NCBI GenBank assembly: GCA_964521025.1
Contig: CAZFPK010000038.1
Location: 1-34,493, forward strand
Direction of reading: 5' to 3'
Length of the DNA: 34,493 nt
DNA from: DRTC01 sp964521025
GTDB taxonomy: Bacteria > Cloacimonadota > Cloacimonadia > Cloacimonadales > TCS61
Shown here: in pieces, positions 31,471 through 34,493 of the stretch
Numbering within the stretch: position 1 is the stretch's first letter
Layout of the letters: every line of letters begins with the position of its first letter
Notes under the pieces: model-generated
Databases searched by the model: none
What the model saw: only the letters and a program-made list of their open reading frames with translations
Told to the model about the DNA's origin: nothing
Made by a program: the position numbers and the translations under genes

Positions 31471-32685
31471 TTAATAAACTTTATTTCCAGCCACAATTAC
31501 ACTTTTAACTTCCTTCTTGTTCCCCAGATAAACCAGTTCCGAAACTAATTCAGTTTTTTCCTTTTCTTTAATATTCGGAATTTCCATAAATACCAGATCA
31601 GCTTCTTTTCCAACTTCAATAGAGCCGATTTCATCTTTTTTTCCCAAAACTTTTGCTCCACCGAGAGTTGCATAATAAAACGCTTCTTCCGGAGAAACAG
31701 CATAATTGTCCTGACGATAAATACACATTTTCATCATCTTGAACATAGAAAGGGAAGTTCCGGCAGCAACATCGGAAGCAAGCGCGAAATCGATATTGGA
31801 ATTTTTAATTTTCTCGAAAGGAAATGCACCGCTTTTCAAAAAGAAATTGGAATCCGGGCAGTGAGCAATTTTGCTTTTTGCATCTTTTATCATTTTCAAT
31901 TCGGAATCCGACAAATGGATTGCATGTCCGAGAATTGTTTTCGGACCAAGAATATTATGCTTTTCATAAACTTCCGTATAAATTTTGCAATTTGGAAAAA
32001 GTTCTTTCACCCATTTTATCTCGTCTTTATTTTCCGAAAGATGAGTTTGGATAAAAGCATTATTTTTTTGAGCGAAATCTCCAATTTTTTTCATCAATTT
32101 TGATGAACAAACAGGAGCAAATCGAGGAGAAAAAATGTATTCCAAAAGGGGAGTTGCTTTATTCCATTTTTCAAATAGTTGAACACTTTCATCAAACGAA
32201 ATTTGCGTATCTTCCTGCAAAAAATCAGGTGAATTGCAATCCATCATCGTTTTCCCGATTATTGCTCGCACCCCGAATTCTCCGGCAATTTCAAAGGCAA
32301 TATCACACGCTTTTTTGAAAGGAGCAGTATAAATAACGGAAGTTGTTGTTCCGGATTTGATGGAAGTCGTGAAAAATTCTTCTGCAACTTTTCCGGCATA
32401 ATCGTCATTTTTTGATTTGAATTCTTCTGCAAAAATATATTCATTCAACCAATCTAACAGGTTCGTGCTGTGTTTCCCGATCACATTAAATTGAGAAAGA
32501 TGGACATGCGTATCGATCAAACCGGGAATGCAGACACAATCAGAATAATCTTCGAAATCTATATTTTTTATTTCTTTAGAGATAGAAATAATTTTGGATT
32601 TTTCAATGAAGATAAAAATGTCTTTTAATAATTCGCTTTTTTCAGGAGAGATTGGATTCAGAATATTTGTTTTTATAATTTTCAT
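31471..32685 (-). CDS. Guanine deaminase, amidohydrolase family
   Basis: This 404-aa metal-dependent hydrolase converts guanine to xanthine and ammonia in the cytoplasm. Metal-site motifs are 'PGLIDTHVHLSQFNV' (H60, H62), 'QTHLSENKDEIKWVKELFP', 'GHAIHLSDSEL', 'IAHCPDSNFFLKSG' and 'ALASDVAAGTSLSMFKMM' (Asp ligand). The 'SENKDEI.WV..LFP' run and the 'SD.AAGTSLSM' end are specific to guanine deaminases and not to imidazolonepropionase or adenosine-type deaminases. It lies just upstream of the formiminotransferase-cyclodeaminase on the same strand, with 77 bases between. The ribosome site is weak (TTAAGAAAA). Imidazolonepropionase was considered and is less likely. Confidence 0.88.
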   Translation of the reverse strand: MKIIKTNILNPISPEKSELLKDIFIFIEKSKIISISKEIKNIDFEDYSDCVCIPGLIDTHVHLSQFNVIGKHSTNLLDWLNEYIFAEEFKSKNDDYAGKVAEEFFTTSIKSGTTTSVIYTAPFKKACDIAFEIAGEFGVRAIIGKTMMDCNSPDFLQEDTQISFDESVQLFEKWNKATPLLEYIFSPRFAPVCSSKLMKKIGDFAQKNNAFIQTHLSENKDEIKWVKELFPNCKIYTEVYEKHNILGPKTILGHAIHLSDSELKMIKDAKSKIAHCPDSNFFLKSGAFPFEKIKNSNIDFALASDVAAGTSLSMFKMMKMCIYRQDNYAVSPEEAFYYATLGGAKVLGKKDEIGSIEVGKEADLVFMEIPNIKEKEKTELVSELVYLGNKKEVKSVIVAGNKVY

Positions 32686-32705
32686 AATTTTTTTCTTAAA
32701 AGTTT

Positions 32706-32788
32706 TCTCTGCGTTCTCCGTGTCCTCTGCGGTGAATTCAGGATTTTTTCATTATTTCCTGTCTCCGGTTTCCTTTCTCCCGTCTCCC
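32706..32788. repeat. Two repeat families abutting and entering the CorC-type gene
   Basis: Bases 32706-32740 are a 'cgcagaggacacggagaacgc'-like unit (seen in reverse), and 32755-32788 are the GGAGACAG-type repeat. The latter codes for the last residues, 'KETGDRK', and the stop of the minus-strand CNNM-CBS gene. Related GGAGACAG units lie inside the U32 gene at 8112-8150. Confidence 0.7.
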
Positions 32789-34023
32789 TTTTTTATCAAT
32801 TTCACTTTGACGATCTTTTTATCGGTAACCTGTTTTACCTCGATATTCCAATTTCCAACGGAAAGTTTTGTCTTACGCGTCGGAATTCTTGCCAGTTCAT
32901 CGATGATCAAGCCGGCGATAGTCTCATAATCTCCTTCCGGCAGATCCATCTCGAATTCGTCATTGAGATAATCGATTTCCACAAAACCCTGGATCAGAAA
33001 AGTGTTTTCATCGATTTTTTCTATTTCTTCGGAAGTTGTATCATATTCATCTTCGATCTCACCGACGATCTCTTCTAAAATATCTTCAATCGTAACAATT
33101 CCAGCTGTTCCTCCAAAAGAATCGACCACGATAGCCATACTTTTCTTTTGAGTCTGCATTTCAGTCAGAAGTTTATCCACATCCATTGTTTCCGGAGCAA
33201 AATAAGCTGCTCTGATAAACTCGACAGCAGTAAGATTTTTTTTATTTTTAGGAGTTTTTTTCAGAAGATCATAGATTATCAGAATACCGAGTATTTCGTC
33301 TAAATTCTCTCCATAAACAGGAAAACGGGTAAAACCTTCTTTTTTGGCAATAGCAATAACTTCTTCGATGGGAATATCTTTTGCTAAAGCGATAATTTCC
33401 GTGCGATGGATCATCACATTTTCTGCTTTCAGTTCCGTAAATTCCAGAGCTTCTTCCAGCATTTCGCGTTGATCTTCCTGCAAAGTTCCGTCATCTTCAG
33501 CTTCCGAAAGTATATCTGACAGGTCTTCGCGTGTGAGCAGATGAAATTTCTCTTTATCGGGAAGTTTGAACAATTTTGCGAGAAAAGTATCGAAATAACT
33601 TACAAGCCGGACAAAAGGTTTAAGAATCTGATAGAAAAATTTTATGGGAGGAAATGAACGCGGAACGATTTGATCGGAAAAATCGCGATAAAGAGCTTTT
33701 GGAATAATTTCAGCAAAGATCAGTAATAATCCTGCTAAAATCAAGGTTCCGATCGTCTCGAAATTTTCTTTCTCGAAATGATGGATAAGATAAACAGTTA
33801 AGGAAGAAACGATGACAAGCGAAATGTTGTTTCCGATCAGGGTTGTTCCGAATATTTTATCCGGATGTTCCAGAAAATCCAGGATCATTTTTTTCTTCCG
33901 ATCTTTCTTCGCTTCCTGTTCGAGCCGGAAACGGTCGATAGAAATCAATCCTGTTTCCATCCCTGAAAAAAAGGCGGACAAAATAAAAAATACTATGATC
34001 AACAAAAGTGCTAATATCCACAT
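32752..34023 (-). CDS. CNNM/CorC (HlyC) family membrane protein with CBS pair
   Basis: This 423-aa inner-membrane protein has a DUF21/CNNM transmembrane domain at the N-terminus: 'FSGMETGLISIDRF', 'GTTLIGNNISLVIVSS', 'LIFAEIIPKALYRDF'. A cytosolic CBS pair follows ('MIHRTEIIALAKDIPIEEVI' to 'FGGTAGIVTIEDILEEIVGEI') and then a CorC_HlyC domain ('IQGFVEIDYLNDEFEMDLPE'). Such proteins are thought to handle Mg2+ or Co2+ efflux, regulated by adenine nucleotides at the CBS pair; older hemolysin names are not meaningful. The C-terminal 'KETGDRK' comes from a dispersed repeat, so the native tail was extended or replaced. 'TAAGAGGTAATTAAA' precedes the ATG. Confidence 0.92.
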   Translation of the reverse strand: MWILALLLIIVFFILSAFFSGMETGLISIDRFRLEQEAKKDRKKKMILDFLEHPDKIFGTTLIGNNISLVIVSSLTVYLIHHFEKENFETIGTLILAGLLLIFAEIIPKALYRDFSDQIVPRSFPPIKFFYQILKPFVRLVSYFDTFLAKLFKLPDKEKFHLLTREDLSDILSEAEDDGTLQEDQREMLEEALEFTELKAENVMIHRTEIIALAKDIPIEEVIAIAKKEGFTRFPVYGENLDEILGILIIYDLLKKTPKNKKNLTAVEFIRAAYFAPETMDVDKLLTEMQTQKKSMAIVVDSFGGTAGIVTIEDILEEIVGEIEDEYDTTSEEIEKIDENTFLIQGFVEIDYLNDEFEMDLPEGDYETIAGLIIDELARIPTRKTKLSVGNWNIEVKQVTDKKIVKVKLIKKGDGRKETGDRK

Positions 34024-34039
34024 TTTAATTACCTCTTAA

Positions 34040-34150
34040 ATTCCAAATCTTAAATAATAAATTACAAATAAATCACAAAATTCAAAAAGAAAAAATTCAA
34101 ATAAAATCCAAATCTCAAAAAAGACAAAATCCAAACAAATCACAAATCTC
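34040..34150. repeat. AT-rich 'CAAAT' simple-repeat intergenic region
   Basis: About 110 bases made of drifting units such as TCCAAATC, ATCACAAA and AAATTCAAA, with almost no G on this strand. No hairpin or promoter is clear. It separates the CorC-type gene from the EIIA-like gene. Confidence 0.6.
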
Positions 34151-34155
34151 TAATT

Positions 34156-34493
34156 TCATTTTATAAATCTCATTCTTTTACTCAATAAAACCATATCTTT
34201 CAAATAATGAATATCTCCGGCATTCAACCATTTTTCTTCGAAATCCTCCTGTTGAACAAGAGTCGCAATAGCAGCTAAAGTTTTCAAATGAAATGCTCTA
34301 TCTTCTTTTGTTCCGATAAAAGCAAATACGGCTTTTACCGAATCCTCTTTGGAAGTGAACTTGATACCTTCTTTGCACCTGATGAGCATTAAGAAAAACT
34401 GATCGCTACCTTCGATGATTATATGAGGAATAGCAATTAAAGGTGAGATGGCAGTATTGCAATCTTCCTGCCTGTTTTTCAAAAGATTAAAGA
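34156..34493 (-). CDS. PTS EIIA-like domain protein, cut by the right window edge
   Basis: The frame is open to the window end, so this is the C-terminal part of a longer gene; the TTG at 34482 is not a convincing start. The segment 'NTAISPLIAIPHIIIEGSDQ' carries the phospho-acceptor-type His of fructose/mannitol EIIA domains ('AIPH'), followed by 'FLMLIRCKEGIKFTSKEDSV' and 'FAFIGTKEDRAFHLKTLAAI'. EIIA domains of this kind are also found fused to the C-terminus of cation/proton antiporters and amino-acid permeases, where they may regulate transport. The visible part cannot tell a stand-alone EIIA from such a fusion. Confidence 0.8.
   Translation of the reverse strand, partial: FNLLKNRQEDCNTAISPLIAIPHIIIEGSDQFFLMLIRCKEGIKFTSKEDSVKAVFAFIGTKEDRAFHLKTLAAIATLVQQEDFEEKWLNAGDIHYLKDMVLLSKRMRFIK

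Noticed and set aside
31471..32685. Imidazolonepropionase (HutI), which would suit the histidine pathway
   Set aside because: The SEN-x-DEI-x-WV and SDVAAGTSLSM motifs fit guanine deaminase better.

Overview
The window is AT-rich bacterial chromosome with short SD-led genes, several lipoproteins and outer-membrane/secreted proteins (Gram-negative envelope), MEP-pathway isoprenoid genes, histidine/purine catabolism genes and many dispersed intergenic repeats. The large beta-propeller-like secreted protein ends in a 'NYPNPF...WDGKDEAGNNVGSGVY' FlgD-like/T9SS-type tail, a style common in Cloacimonadota and FCB-group bacteria. My best guess is a Cloacimonadota-like genome. This rests on protein and repeat style only; no rRNA or other marker is present to prove it.

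Layout. 1-1910: remains of two abutting insertion sequences, a Mutator/IS256-like transposase tail entering from the left edge and an IS1182-type transposase whose C-terminus is cut off at the junction. 2070-5460: a secreted propeller protein with a sorting-type tail, its terminator, and a periplasmic HAD phosphatase of the e(P4) family. 5623-10090: a + strand run with ispD, ispF, a 60-aa protein translationally coupled to a U32 (RlhA-type) protein, and a lipoprotein with an HExxH motif. 10312-16615: an accessory block with an alkyltransferase-like protein, a pRiA4b ORF-3-like protein, an AAA/DUF4143 ATPase bracketed by two 65-bp direct repeats, and a large single-chain restriction-modification enzyme with two specificity domains.

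From 16619 to the end everything is on the minus strand: long-form urocanate hydratase (hutU) with a clear promoter and probable operator; an unrecognised 271-aa protein; htpG preceded by a CIRCE-like HrcA site and followed by an array of hairpin repeats; a DUF2809 membrane protein with no ordinary start codon; a small lipoprotein; a potassium channel with RCK domain coupled to a separate cyclic-nucleotide-binding protein; a MORN-type lipoprotein; a coupled cluster of a radical SAM protein, an unknown protein and an internally deleted AAA/PD-(D/E)xK gene; a truncated RecQ helicase; a bifunctional formiminotransferase-cyclodeaminase; guanine deaminase; a CorC/HlyC-type CNNM-CBS protein; and a PTS EIIA-like domain cut by the right edge.

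How the genes fit together: hutU and the formiminotransferase-cyclodeaminase are two steps of histidine breakdown, the latter feeding one-carbon units into folate, and guanine deaminase adds purine salvage or breakdown; hutH and hutI are not in the window. ispD and ispF are consecutive-pathway MEP genes, with ispE absent here. No complete new system can be proved from the sequence. The strongest candidates for undescribed biology are the repeat-bracketed DUF4143 cassette, dispersed repeats that have entered reading frames, the covarying hairpin array after htpG, and the split channel/cyclic-nucleotide sensor pair. No tRNA, rRNA or CRISPR array was seen.
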